Source: Acidovorax soli (GTDB lineage: Bacteria; Pseudomonadota; Gammaproteobacteria; Burkholderiales; Burkholderiaceae_C). From it: 37,572 bases of DNA. A model generated the notes under the pieces. It saw nothing but the letters and a program-made list of their open reading frames with translations, had not been told where the DNA came from and searched no databases. The stretch is taken from NCBI RefSeq assembly GCF_900107605.1, contig NZ_FNQJ01000033.1, forward strand, positions 1-37,572, in the 5' to 3' direction. The first letter of the stretch is position 1; every line of letters begins with the position of its first letter. The translations under genes and the position numbers were made by a program. Positions 22,202 through 30,182 of this stretch are shown here, piece by piece.

Positions 22202-24210
22202 TAATCAAGTAGATCGGGCGGCAGCAGGTTCTTCTTGCGGTAGATGGTGTTGCGTGAAACACCGAGCGCCTTGGCCGCTGCCGACACATTGCCCTTGTGC
22301 AGCCGCAACATCTGTGCCATGGCGTTGATGGTCACGTCCTGCAGGCTTTGGTTGTCTTCGCCGGGGTCATCGGCGGCGGGGGCCGGCGGCGCGCCCACGC
22401 AGGGCACGAGCGGAGGTTCCTCCGCCGGCAGGGGAATGGCCACGGGACGCAGGGGCGCGCGCAGCTCGTCGAGGAAGTCGTCGGGCAGGTGCGCCAGACG
22501 GATGATGCCGTCGTCGTCCACCATCACGGTCGCCGTGCGCAGCAGGTTGTGTAGCTGGCGCACATTGCCGGGCCAGTGGTAGGCCTGCAGCAGTTCCATT
22601 ACCTCGGGGGCGATGGCGATGTCCACGCCGCCATCGAGCGCGTGCAGCACCTTCTTCACCACGACCTCGAAGTCGCTGCGCTCGCGCAGCGCCGGCAGGC
22701 GCACGACCAGGCCGTTCAAGCGGTAGTACAGGTCCTCGCGGAAGTCGCCGCGCGCGATCAGCTCCTTGAGGTTCTTGTGCGTGGCGCTGATGACGGTGAC
22801 ATCGACCTCCACCTCCTTGCCGGCCCCCAGGGGACTCACCTTGCGTTCCTGCAGCACACGCAGCAGGCGCGCCTGCAGGTGCTTGGGCATGTCGCCGATT
22901 TCGTCGAGGAACAGCGTGCCGCCATGGGCCTGCTGGATCTTGCCCGGCGCGCCCTTCTTGCGCGCGCCGGTGAAGGCTCCCTCCTCGTAGCCGAAGAGCT
23001 CGGCCTCGATCAGCGTGTCGGGGATGGAGGCGCAGTTGACGGCCACGAAGGGCTGGCGTGCGCGGGCCGAGTCGTGGTGTATGGCCTGTGCCAGCAGGTC
23101 CTTGCCGGTGCCGGTCTCGCCCAGGATCATCACGGGAATGTCGCGGTCGACCACCTTGCGCAGCTTGGCGATGACGCCCGACAGCTGCGCATCGCCCGTG
23201 TCCAGGTATTGCAGGGACGACAGCTGTGTCGTGCGCGCCGCATTGCCGTTGCCGCAGCTGCTGCGCGCCGCCGGCGTGCCGCTGTCGGCCAGTGGCGAGA
23301 CGATGGGTGTGGCCCAGGGGCCGGAGGGCTTGACCTCGGTGCGGCACCAGACCGTGACGCCGTTGTGCAGGCACAGCTGGCGCGGTGCCGCGTTGGGACT
23401 GCCGAAAAGCTCGAACAAGGCCGATATCGGCAGGTTGAAGAGCGAGGGGAAGGTGTGCGCCTGCAGGCCGACGAACGACATGCCGAGCTGGAACTGCGCG
23501 CTGCGGTTGGCCGAGACGAAACGTCCCTCGGGTGTGAAGGCCGCGATGCCCTCGACCAGCGTGCCCAGGAATTCAGGGCGGGAATGGAAATGCACGCGCA
23601 CGGCCTTGGGGAAGCTGCTCGCGAACATGTGGTTCTCGATCATCTGCGCCGACATGCGCACCAGCGCCAGCGTGTGCTGGTGGTAGCTGCGGTGGTCACC
23701 GGACACGTCCAGCGCGCCGACGATCTGCCCGTAGGGGTCGAGAATTGGCGCGCACGAGCAGGTCAGCGCATGGTTGGCGTTCATGTAGTGCTGGTCGCCG
23801 TGCACCGTGACGGCGTGCTGCGTCGCGAGGGCCGTGCCGACGGCGTTCGTGCCCCTGGTCTGCTCGCTCCAGTCCATGCCCGGCACCAGGGCCACGCGGT
23901 CGGCTTTCTCCAGGAAGTCGTTGTCGCCCATGGAGTGCAGCACCATGCCCTGGGCCGATGTCAGCAGCACCATGCTGTGGGTGTTGGCGATCTGGCCGTA
24001 CAGCGTTTCCATGACCGGCACGGCATGCTGGAAGAGAAAGCGGTTTTCCTCCAGGGCCCCCTTCAGGTGGCTGGCCGCCAGGCCCGAATAATCGGGCCGG
24101 TCGTCAGACGCGATGCCGAAGGCCTTGGAGCGCAGGTGTGCCTGGTCGATCAGTGCGACGGCATCCTGCTCAGGCGCCACATTGGCTTGCCCGACCAGCC
24201 TGGTTTCCAT
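22201..24210 (-). CDS. Sigma-54-dependent transcriptional activator (AcoR-like, Fis-type HTH)
   Basis: This 669-residue enhancer-binding protein has a GAF-type sensor region (about 60-215, with WSEQTRGTNAVGTAL), and a second sensor/PAS-like region (about 215-300). The AAA+ domain has Walker A GETGTGKD (364-371), the sigma-54 contact loop GAFTGA (411-416) and Walker B GGTLFLDEIGDMP. The C-terminal Fis helix-turn-helix is GNVSAAAKALGVSRNTIYRK. AcoR relatives sense acetoin, alcohols or aldehydes and activate dehydrogenase genes. Four -24/-12 promoters in the window are its likely targets, including one before its own gene. Start ATG 24208-24210 has AGGAGA at 24215-24220. Confidence 0.93.
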   Translation of the reverse strand: METRLVGQANVAPEQDAVALIDQAHLRSKAFGIASDDRPDYSGLAASHLKGALEENRFLFQHAVPVMETLYGQIANTHSMVLLTSAQGMVLHSMGDNDFLEKADRVALVPGMDWSEQTRGTNAVGTALATQHAVTVHGDQHYMNANHALTCSCAPILDPYGQIVGALDVSGDHRSYHQHTLALVRMSAQMIENHMFASSFPKAVRVHFHSRPEFLGTLVEGIAAFTPEGRFVSANRSAQFQLGMSFVGLQAHTFPSLFNLPISALFELFGSPNAAPRQLCLHNGVTVWCRTEVKPSGPWATPIVSPLADSGTPAARSSCGNGNAARTTQLSSLQYLDTGDAQLSGVIAKLRKVVDRDIPVMILGETGTGKDLLAQAIHHDSARARQPFVAVNCASIPDTLIEAELFGYEEGAFTGARKKGAPGKIQQAHGGTLFLDEIGDMPKHLQARLLRVLQERKVSPLGAGKEVEVDVTVISATHKNLKELIARGDFREDLYYRLNGLVVRLPALRERSDFEVVVKKVLHALDGGVDIAIAPEVMELLQAYHWPGNVRQLHNLLRTATVMVDDDGIIRLAHLPDDFLDELRAPLRPVAIPLPAEEPPLVPCVGAPPAPAADDPGEDNQSLQDVTINAMAQMLRLHKGNVSAAAKALGVSRNTIYRKKNLLPPDLLD

Positions 24211-24361
24211 TTTGTCTCCTGACCCCGGGACATCTGTTGGCCCGGAAGCTTTGTTGTATCGCACTGTTCGCCAGGCATGCGCGCAGGCATTTGCATTGGC
24301 ATGGCCGCAAATTGTCCTGGGCATGTGAATGCTTGACAACTGGCAATGTCCCCTATGGAAA

Positions 24362-24376
24362 GCAAGAAGTTTGCCA
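24362..24376 (-). promoter_or_regulatory. Sigma-54 (-24/-12) promoter for the activator/b561/beta-propeller genes
   Basis: The minus strand reads TGGCAAACTTCTTGC, matching TGGCAC-N5-TTGC at the correct spacing. It lies about 150 bp upstream of the activator start, implying positive autoregulation of the activator and genes behind it. Confidence 0.75.
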
Positions 24377-24437
24377 GTGGTGGGGTGGCGCCATGGCTGC
24401 GCGGCCCTGCCCTTGCGGAGGGTGTCGTCTCTGCGGC

Positions 24438-24453
24438 CCTTGTCGATACAAGG
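24438..24453. promoter_or_regulatory. Candidate operator palindrome
   Basis: CCTTGT-CGAT-ACAAGG is a perfect six-base-arm palindrome about 60 bp upstream of the -24 box of the activator promoter. It could bind the activator; there is no direct evidence. Confidence 0.35.
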
Positions 24454-24502
24454 AAAAATAGCCTCCAGCCCTTGTGTAAAAAGCGCTGGAGACTATGAAA
24501 AA
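24454..24502 (+). repeat. Dispersed repeat copy, hairpin-forming
   Basis: AAAAATAGCCTCCAGC and AAAAAGCGCTGGAGACTATG are the two halves; CTCCAGC (24463-24469) and GCTGGAG (24485-24491) are inverse repeats. This is the most palindromic copy of the family in the window. On the minus strand it could act as a weak terminator for the PqqU-like receptor gene 28 bp upstream. Confidence 0.6.
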
Positions 24503-24529
24503 GAGAGCCGTAACCGCGATCGGGATGGG

Positions 24530-26671
24530 TCAGAACTGGTAGCCCAGGCTCATGCCCGCCATCCATTGCCGCCCGGGCGCGGCCTCGTAGTAGCGGCCAT
24601 TGCCCTCGTTCACGATGACGGAGCCGACGTATTTCTTGTCGGCCAGGTTGTCGATGCGCGCGAAGGCATTGAGCTTCCATGGGCCCCACTGCCGGGTGTA
24701 GCCCGTGCTGAGGGCCAGCACGCCGTAGCCCGGGGCCTGGGCGCTGTTGCTGTCGTTGGCGGCAATGGCGCTGACGTGCCGCCAGTCGGCGCCTATGCGC
24801 CAGTCGTCGTGGGGGCGCCAGTCCAGTCCGATGGCGGCCTGGGTGCGGGCCGTGCCGGCAATGCGCTTGCCCGCGGGCACGCAGCTGCCCTTGCTGTCGC
24901 AGATGCCGTCGCGCAGCTTGGCGTCCAGCACGGTGAGCGCCGCATTGAGCTGCCACTGGCGCGCCAGCTGCAGCTGGGTGGCCAGTTCCGCACCCTGGCG
25001 GCGCGTGCGCCCGGCATTGCGGTAGGTGGCGCGCCCGCCGGTGTTGTCGGCGGCGACGATTTCGTTCTTGGTGTCGGTGTGGAACAGCGCCGCCGTCCAT
25101 TGGCCGCGCAGCACATCGCCGGCGATGCGCTGGCGCAGGCCGATCTCGGCGCTGGTGGAGGTGGCGGGTTGCAGGCCGAAGTTCAGGCCAGGCAGGCCGC
25201 CGGGGCGGTAGGAGATCTCGTTGAACGTGGGCGTTTCCATGCCGCCGCCGACCGAGGCATAGACCTGGGTGGCGGCATTCAGCGCATGCTGCAGCGACAG
25301 CATGGGCAGCCAGCGCCGGAAGCGCGTGCTGCCGCTGTCGTCGCCATTGCCGGGGACGATGTAATGGTCGCGCGAGACGAACTTCACATTGCTCCAGCGC
25401 AGGCCGGCATCGAGCTTCCAGCGCGGTGCAAAGGCCCAGCTGGCCTGCAGGTAGGGGTCGGCGTTGTTCAGCGTGTTGCGCTCGTCGCGGCGCAGCGCGC
25501 CCATCACCCCCAGCTGCTTGCCCAGGAAGTTGTTGTAGCCCTGGCGGTCTTCCTCCACCACGTTGGCGGCCAGGCCCAGCACCAGGTTCAGGGGGGCATC
25601 CGCGAGCTGCGCGTCATGCGCCCAGCGCAGATCCATGCCGCCGTAGTCGCGACCCAGGTCGATCACGCCGCCGGCGCTGGTGGCGGGTTTTTGCGCGGCC
25701 ACCGGGGTGGACTGGTACTGGGTGATGTGGCGCTGGCCGGCATAGACCATGAGGCGCAGCGCGTTGGCGGCGTCCACACGGAAGTCGTAGGCCAGGCCGA
25801 CCTGGGTCTGGCGCATGTTCTTGCGCGTGTTGAAGTCCAGCGGCCCCTGCGCGGTGGCGCGCGGGTTGGCCCGCCAGTCGGCCGGGGTGACGCCGCCGGG
25901 GTCCTGCGCATCCACGTTCACATGGTTGGCCACCAGCATCAGGTGGCTGCTGTCGCCGGGGTCCGTGTCCAGGCGGGCGTTGAACTGGTTCTTGTCGGCT
26001 GCGCTCTGGGGGCGAAAGCCATCGGTCAGGAAGCGGCTGGCGCTGACCACGTAGCCCACGCCGCCCTGCTCGCCCTGGGCCTTGAGGCCCAGGCGCTTCT
26101 GCCCATTGCTGCCCATGGCGAAGCTGCTGTCCACGCGCGGGCGACCCTCGCCGCGCTCGGTGTAGGCGTTGATGACACCACCCGAGGCATTGCCGTACAG
26201 CGCGGAGTAGGGCCCGCGCAGCACCTCGATGCGTTCGACCGACTGCAGGTCGATGTTGCTGGTCTGGCCCTGGCCGTCGGGCATGGTGGAGGGGATGCCA
26301 TCCACAAAGATCTGCACGCCGCGCACGCCGAACGTGGAGCGCGCGCCGTGGCCGCGTATCGACAGCTGCAGGTCCTGCGCGTAGTTCTGGCGGTTCTGCA
26401 GCAGCAGCCCGGGTGTGCCGGACAAGCCTTCGGACAGGTTGACTTGCCACTGGCGGTCCCGCAGCCGGTCGCCATCGACGATGGTGACTGCGGCCGGCGT
26501 GTAGTCCAGGGGCGACTGCACCAGCGTGCTGCGCACGGTGACATCGGGCAGGGCAGGGGGCGCCGCGGCACCGGTTTGGGCGGCAGCACCCTGGGCCAGC
26601 GCCATCAGGCTGGCCACGGTGGACAGGCGCAGGGGCCAGCCGGCGCAGAGGCAGAGACGGACGACATGCAT
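24530..26671 (-). CDS. pqqU: TonB-dependent receptor, PqqU/YncD-like (PQQ uptake)
   Basis: This 713-residue outer-membrane receptor has a signal peptide, a plug domain and a barrel ending in YQF. Long stretches match what I recall of E. coli YncD, shown to import PQQ and renamed PqqU: NRQNYAQDLQLSIRG, VDGIPSTMPDGQGQTSNIDL, GPYSALYGNASGGV, PGNGDDSG, KNAGxTRRQGAE-type text and the C-terminal VGSVIVNEGNGRYYE..PGR. Its place beside a PQQ dehydrogenase locus lacking pqqABCE supports PQQ as ligand. The gene ends at a repeat-derived hairpin. It lies 115 bp downstream of the aldehyde dehydrogenase remnant, past a strong terminator, so it probably has its own promoter; none was recognised. Confidence 0.85.
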   Translation of the reverse strand: MHVVRLCLCAGWPLRLSTVASLMALAQGAAAQTGAAAPPALPDVTVRSTLVQSPLDYTPAAVTIVDGDRLRDRQWQVNLSEGLSGTPGLLLQNRQNYAQDLQLSIRGHGARSTFGVRGVQIFVDGIPSTMPDGQGQTSNIDLQSVERIEVLRGPYSALYGNASGGVINAYTERGEGRPRVDSSFAMGSNGQKRLGLKAQGEQGGVGYVVSASRFLTDGFRPQSAADKNQFNARLDTDPGDSSHLMLVANHVNVDAQDPGGVTPADWRANPRATAQGPLDFNTRKNMRQTQVGLAYDFRVDAANALRLMVYAGQRHITQYQSTPVAAQKPATSAGGVIDLGRDYGGMDLRWAHDAQLADAPLNLVLGLAANVVEEDRQGYNNFLGKQLGVMGALRRDERNTLNNADPYLQASWAFAPRWKLDAGLRWSNVKFVSRDHYIVPGNGDDSGSTRFRRWLPMLSLQHALNAATQVYASVGGGMETPTFNEISYRPGGLPGLNFGLQPATSTSAEIGLRQRIAGDVLRGQWTAALFHTDTKNEIVAADNTGGRATYRNAGRTRRQGAELATQLQLARQWQLNAALTVLDAKLRDGICDSKGSCVPAGKRIAGTARTQAAIGLDWRPHDDWRIGADWRHVSAIAANDSNSAQAPGYGVLALSTGYTRQWGPWKLNAFARIDNLADKKYVGSVIVNEGNGRYYEAAPGRQWMAGMSLGYQF

Positions 26672-26740
26672 GGAAGATCCCTCGCTTTATTGCGATGAAC
26701 GAGAAGCAGGACTGCAATCGTCCCCCCACGCCCTGCCAAG

Positions 26741-26775
26741 AAAAACCCGGCCCTCAGCGACGGGCTGGGGCCGGG
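26741..26775 (-). terminator. Rho-independent terminator of the aldehyde dehydrogenase remnant
   Basis: On the minus strand CCCGGCCC...GGGCCGGG (26768-26775 with 26746-26753) is followed by TTTTTC. It sits 12 bp past the remnant's old stop codon, so it is the terminator of the former gene and still intact. Confidence 0.8.
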
Positions 26776-26786
26776 TGGCGGACGGT

Positions 26787-27052
26787 TTAGAAGAAGCCAG
26801 CGCCTTTGGGTTGTAACTTACCGGCAGGTTCTTGGTTGGCTGGTAGTTCGACAGCGCCTGCTTGCGGTTCTCGCGGCCGATGCCCGACTTCTTGTAGCCG
26901 TCGAAGGCCGGGCGCGCGGGGTACAGGTGGTCGGCCTGCGCGGCGTGGGCGACGGCCGGCGCCACCCACTTGCCGCCGATGAAGTTGTCGTACTTCTGGC
27001 GATAGGGATGCGCAAGGTCGAGGTTGAAGCGCTCGGGGTCGAACATGTCCAT
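26787..27052 (-). pseudogene. Aldehyde dehydrogenase remnant (ExaC-like), ends fused by internal deletion
   Basis: The frame starts MDMFDPERFNLDLAHPYRQK and YDNFIGGKWVAP, the N-terminus of NAD-dependent aldehyde dehydrogenases of the ExaC/AldA type. About ten residues later it is in DHLYPARPAFDGYKKSGIGREN...YQPTKNLPVSYNPKAL, the extreme C-terminus. Some 420 of about 505 residues, including the catalytic Cys and Glu, are missing. One base is also lost before the end: the expected GFF-stop is read as ASSKP, while the old TAA remains at 26787-26789. Ancestral role: oxidising the aldehyde made by the alcohol dehydrogenase. Ribosome site, terminator and a damaged sigma-54 promoter still flank it. 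Confidence 0.82.
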
Positions 27053-27105
27053 TTGAGTTTCCTGGAGGTGGGCCGCAGTGGATGGTTCGGCTGTTCGGGG
27101 AGTAA

Positions 27106-27120
27106 TCAAGCTTCGTGCCA
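27106..27120 (-). promoter_or_regulatory. Decayed sigma-54 promoter before the aldehyde dehydrogenase remnant
   Basis: The minus strand reads TGGCACGAAGCTTGA. The -24 box TGGCACG is perfect and the spacing is right, but the -12 box is TTGA instead of TTGC, so the invariant C is changed. It lies 54 bp upstream of the remnant's start. Confidence 0.5.
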
Positions 27121-27139
27121 ACCCGTTTGCCTGGGGGTG

Positions 27140-27164
27140 GATGGGTTTCCTGTCACAACCCATC
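27140..27164. promoter_or_regulatory. Candidate upstream activator site (inverted repeat)
   Basis: GATGGGTT (27140-27147) and AACCCATC (27157-27164) are exact inverse repeats; GTCACAA inside (27152-27158) is also mirrored by TTGTGAC at 27202-27208. The block lies just upstream of the decayed promoter. Regulatory role inferred from position only. Confidence 0.3.
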
Positions 27165-27268
27165 GCCCGGGTGTTCCAGATTGGGTCAGTGGTGTGCAGG
27201 TTTGTGACGCCGCCGCGGGAGGCGGGCTCTGAGAGCCTTGATCCGGCGCAAGACGGAGCGGCCGGCCG

Positions 27269-28327
27269 CTACGGTTGCCGGTTGCCGAGCCGCGCGGCCT
27301 GCTGCCGGAACTCGGTGGGCGATGCGCCCGTCCAGCCCTTGAAGGCGCGCATGAAGCTCTTCTCGCTGGCAAAGCCCACCGCCTCGGCCACCTGTTTGAT
27401 GGGGCGGTTGGAGCGGTGCAGCAGTTCGATGGCGCGGCGCTTGCGCACCTCGTCCTTGAGAGCCTGCAGCGACGTGCCTTCCTCCTGCAGCTGGCGGTGC
27501 AGGGTGCGCGTGGAGACATGCAGCTGGCTGGCCACCGTGGTGGCGTTGTGCGCGGTGTCGGGCGCGCTGGCCAGCAGCTGGCGCACGCTCTGTACCAGCA
27601 GGCGGTCGCGCCGGTACTGGTGCACGATGAGCGGCAGCGCGTTCTGCAGCATGTGCTGCATGGCTGCCTCGTCACGGGCGAGCGGCAGTGCCAGGTAGCG
27701 CGCGTCGAAATGTACGGTCGCGTGCGACGCGCCGAAATGCGTGGGGCCGCTGAACAGCACGGCGTAGGCGGGGGCATGTGCCGGCGCGGGGAATGGGAAT
27801 TCGGCCGCCAGCACGGGCAGGCGCGAGTCGATGAACCAGCTGCACACGCCCAGCGCGTTGCGCAGCGTGGTCACCAGGCAGAACTCACGCAGGTCGCCCA
27901 GGTCGCGGTGCTCGTGAATGGCCAGTCGGGCGCGGTTGCCCTCGGTATCCAGGCGCAGCACGATGTCATTGGTCAGCAGCGCATGGTGGCGGCACCAGCG
28001 CGCCAGCGCCAGGCCCAGCGTGGGTGCACTCAGCGAGGCGCGCGCCAGCAGTCCGTAGCTGCCCCAGGGCAGGCGGCGCGAGAACCAGCCCAGCGCCTCG
28101 TCGTCCAGCTCGCGCATGGCACCGGCGGACAGCAGCTCCATCTGCCTGGCGGTGATGCGGTCTGTGGGGTCGGCGGCTTGTTCTGGCGTGATTTGCGCCT
28201 GGGCCAGCACCGCTGCCGGGTCCATGCCACGCACTGCGTAGGCGCGCACGATGGCTTGCACGAAAGCCATGGGCGTGGCAGCCGTCGAGGTACGTGCGTT
28301 GGGCGGCCTGGAGGCGGTGCTGGACAT
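27269..28327 (-). CDS. AraC-family transcriptional regulator
   Basis: This 352-residue regulator has an N-terminal arabinose-binding-like/OruR-type domain (about 20-210) and a C-terminal AraC double HTH (about 245-345), with ASQLHVSTRTLHRQLQEEG and IKQVAEAVGFASEKSFMRAF near the end. It is divergent from the liu operon with a 136-bp gap and is the best candidate for its control. Start ATG 28325-28327 is chosen; an in-frame ATG at 28364-28366 would add 13 residues, and neither has a good ribosome site. The effector is unknown, perhaps a branched-chain acid or its CoA ester by context. Confidence 0.9.
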   Translation of the reverse strand: MSSTASRPPNARTSTAATPMAFVQAIVRAYAVRGMDPAAVLAQAQITPEQAADPTDRITARQMELLSAGAMRELDDEALGWFSRRLPWGSYGLLARASLSAPTLGLALARWCRHHALLTNDIVLRLDTEGNRARLAIHEHRDLGDLREFCLVTTLRNALGVCSWFIDSRLPVLAAEFPFPAPAHAPAYAVLFSGPTHFGASHATVHFDARYLALPLARDEAAMQHMLQNALPLIVHQYRRDRLLVQSVRQLLASAPDTAHNATTVASQLHVSTRTLHRQLQEEGTSLQALKDEVRKRRAIELLHRSNRPIKQVAEAVGFASEKSFMRAFKGWTGASPTEFRQQAARLGNRQP

Positions 28328-28463
28328 GGGTAAAGTTTGTCTCTGTGTGGCGTGATTTGCAACCATTCTGACCCACGGCGGTCACTCCGGCGACAGCACG
28401 CGGCGTATGCTGTGGGTCGATGTCAGCGGTGGGTTCCCCCTGCCGGCAGCCAGGAGACGACAC

Positions 28464-30182
28464 ATGGACCTCGCCAACCCGGCGGCCGCGCCCAGTCACG
28501 CGCGCGGCGCCACCGACAGCCCCTTGATCGAGCAGACGCTGGGCGACTTCTTTGCCACCATGGCAGGGCGCCAGCCCACGCGGGAGGCGTTGGTCAGCCG
28601 CCACCAGGGCCTGCGTTACACCTACGCCGAGCTGCACCAGGCGGCGCGCCAACTGGCCAGTGCGTTGCTGGGCCTGGGGCTGGACAAGGGTGACCGCGTC
28701 GGCATCTGGTCGCACAACAACGCCGAATGGGTGCTCATGCAGCTGGCCACGGCGCAGGTGGGTCTGATCCTTGTGAACATCAACCCGGCCTATCGAACGG
28801 TCGAGGTGGAGTACGCGCTGAACAAGGTGGATTGCAAGGCGCTGGTCACCATGCCCAGCTTCAAGACCAGCGACTATCTGGGCATGTTGCGTGAGCTGGC
28901 CCCCGAGCTGTCGCTGTGCCGGCCGGGCCTGCTGGCCGCCAAGCGTCTGCCCACGCTGCGCACGGTGGTGTGGATCGATGTGGCAGGGCTGGGCGAGGAG
29001 CAGCCCGGCATGCTGCGTTTTTCAGCACTGATGGCACGCGGCAATGCGGGCGACGCACGTATCGATGCCATTGGCGCCGCGCTGAAGAACACTGACCCGA
29101 TCAACATCCAGTTCACCAGCGGCACCACGGGGTTTCCCAAGGGCGCTACGCTGACGCACCGCAACATCCTGAACAACGGTTTCTTCATCGGCGAGTGCAT
29201 GAAGCTCACGCCCGCCGACCGGCTGTGCATTCCCGTGCCGCTGTACCACTGCTTTGGCATGGTGCTGGGCAACCTGGCCTGTATCACGCATGGCAGCACC
29301 ATCGTCTATCCGAGCGACGGCTTCGACCCTTTGCTGGTGCTGGAGACGGTACAGGCCGAGCGCTGCACCGGCCTGCATGGCGTGCCCACCATGTTCATCG
29401 CCGAGCTGGACCATCCGCGCTTTGCCGAGTTCGACCTGTCCAGCCTGCGCACCGGCATCATGGCCGGCAGCCCCTGCCCGATCGAGGTCATGAAGCGCGT
29501 GCAGGCCGACATGCACATGTCCGAGGTCACCATTGCCTATGGCATGACCGAGACCAGCCCCGTGAGCTGCCAGAGCGACGCCGACACGCCGCTGGCCAAG
29601 CGCGTGTCCACCGTGGGCCGCGTGCAGTCGCACCTGGAGGTGAAGATCGTCGATCCCGAGACCGGCGCTGTCGTGCCGCGCGGTGAGCGCGGCGAGCTGT
29701 GCACCAAGGGCTATTCGGTGATGCATGGCTACTGGGGCGACGAGGCCAAGACCCGTGAGGCCATCGACGAAGGCGGCTGGATGCACACGGGCGACCTGGC
29801 CACGATGGACGCCGAGGGCTACGTGAACATCGTTGGCCGCATCAAGGACATGGTGATCCGCGGCGGCGAGAACCTGTACCCGCGCGAGATCGAGGAATTT
29901 TTGTACCGCCACCCGCAGGTGCAGGACGTGCAGGTGGTGGGCGTGCCCGACGAAAAATACGGCGAGGAGCTGTGCGCCTGGATCATCGCCAAGCCCGGCA
30001 CCCGCCCCACCGAGGACGACATCCGCGCCTTCTGCAAGGGCCAGATCGCGCATTACAAGGTGCCGCGCTACATCCGTTTCGTCACCGGCTTTCCGATGAC
30101 AGTGACCGGCAAGATCCAGAAATTCAAAATCCGAGACACCATGAAGGACGAGCTCGGTTTACAGGAAGGCAAAACCGCATGA
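28464..30182 (+). CDS. AMP-binding acyl-CoA synthetase of the leucine/isovalerate operon
   Basis: This 572-residue adenylate-forming ligase has the core [11 protein letters not shown] at residues 217-227, [31 protein letters not shown] and the C-terminal [10 protein letters not shown] with the catalytic Lys. It belongs to the medium/branched acyl-CoA synthetase group. In this operon it probably activates isovalerate or a similar acid to feed methylcrotonyl-CoA carboxylase. AGGAGA at 28452-28457 sets the start. The stop overlaps the next start (ATGA at 30179-30182). Isovaleryl-CoA dehydrogenase, which would link the two steps, is not in the window. Confidence 0.9.
   Translation: MDLANPAAAPSHARGATDSPLIEQTLGDFFATMAGRQPTREALVSRHQGLRYTYAELHQAARQLASALLGLGLDKGDRVGIWSHNNAEWVLMQLATAQVGLILVNINPAYRTVEVEYALNKVDCKALVTMPSFKTSDYLGMLRELAPELSLCRPGLLAAKRLPTLRTVVWIDVAGLGEEQPGMLRFSALMARGNAGDARIDAIGAALKNTDPINIQFTSGTTGFPKGATLTHRNILNNGFFIGECMKLTPADRLCIPVPLYHCFGMVLGNLACITHGSTIVYPSDGFDPLLVLETVQAERCTGLHGVPTMFIAELDHPRFAEFDLSSLRTGIMAGSPCPIEVMKRVQADMHMSEVTIAYGMTETSPVSCQSDADTPLAKRVSTVGRVQSHLEVKIVDPETGAVVPRGERGELCTKGYSVMHGYWGDEAKTREAIDEGGWMHTGDLATMDAEGYVNIVGRIKDMVIRGGENLYPREIEEFLYRHPQVQDVQVVGVPDEKYGEELCAWIIAKPGTRPTEDDIRAFCKGQIAHYKVPRYIRFVTGFPMTVTGKIQKFKIRDTMKDELGLQEGKTA

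Larger units (their letters stand above)
24211..24529. other. Intergenic regulatory region upstream of the sigma-54 activator
   Basis: This 319-bp stretch has no gene. It holds the activator's ribosome site, a -24/-12 promoter (24362-24376), the palindrome CCTTGT-CGAT-ACAAGG (24438-24453) and a dispersed repeat copy (24454-24502) that also forms the hairpin after the PqqU-like receptor gene. It is less GC-rich than its surroundings. Confidence 0.6.
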
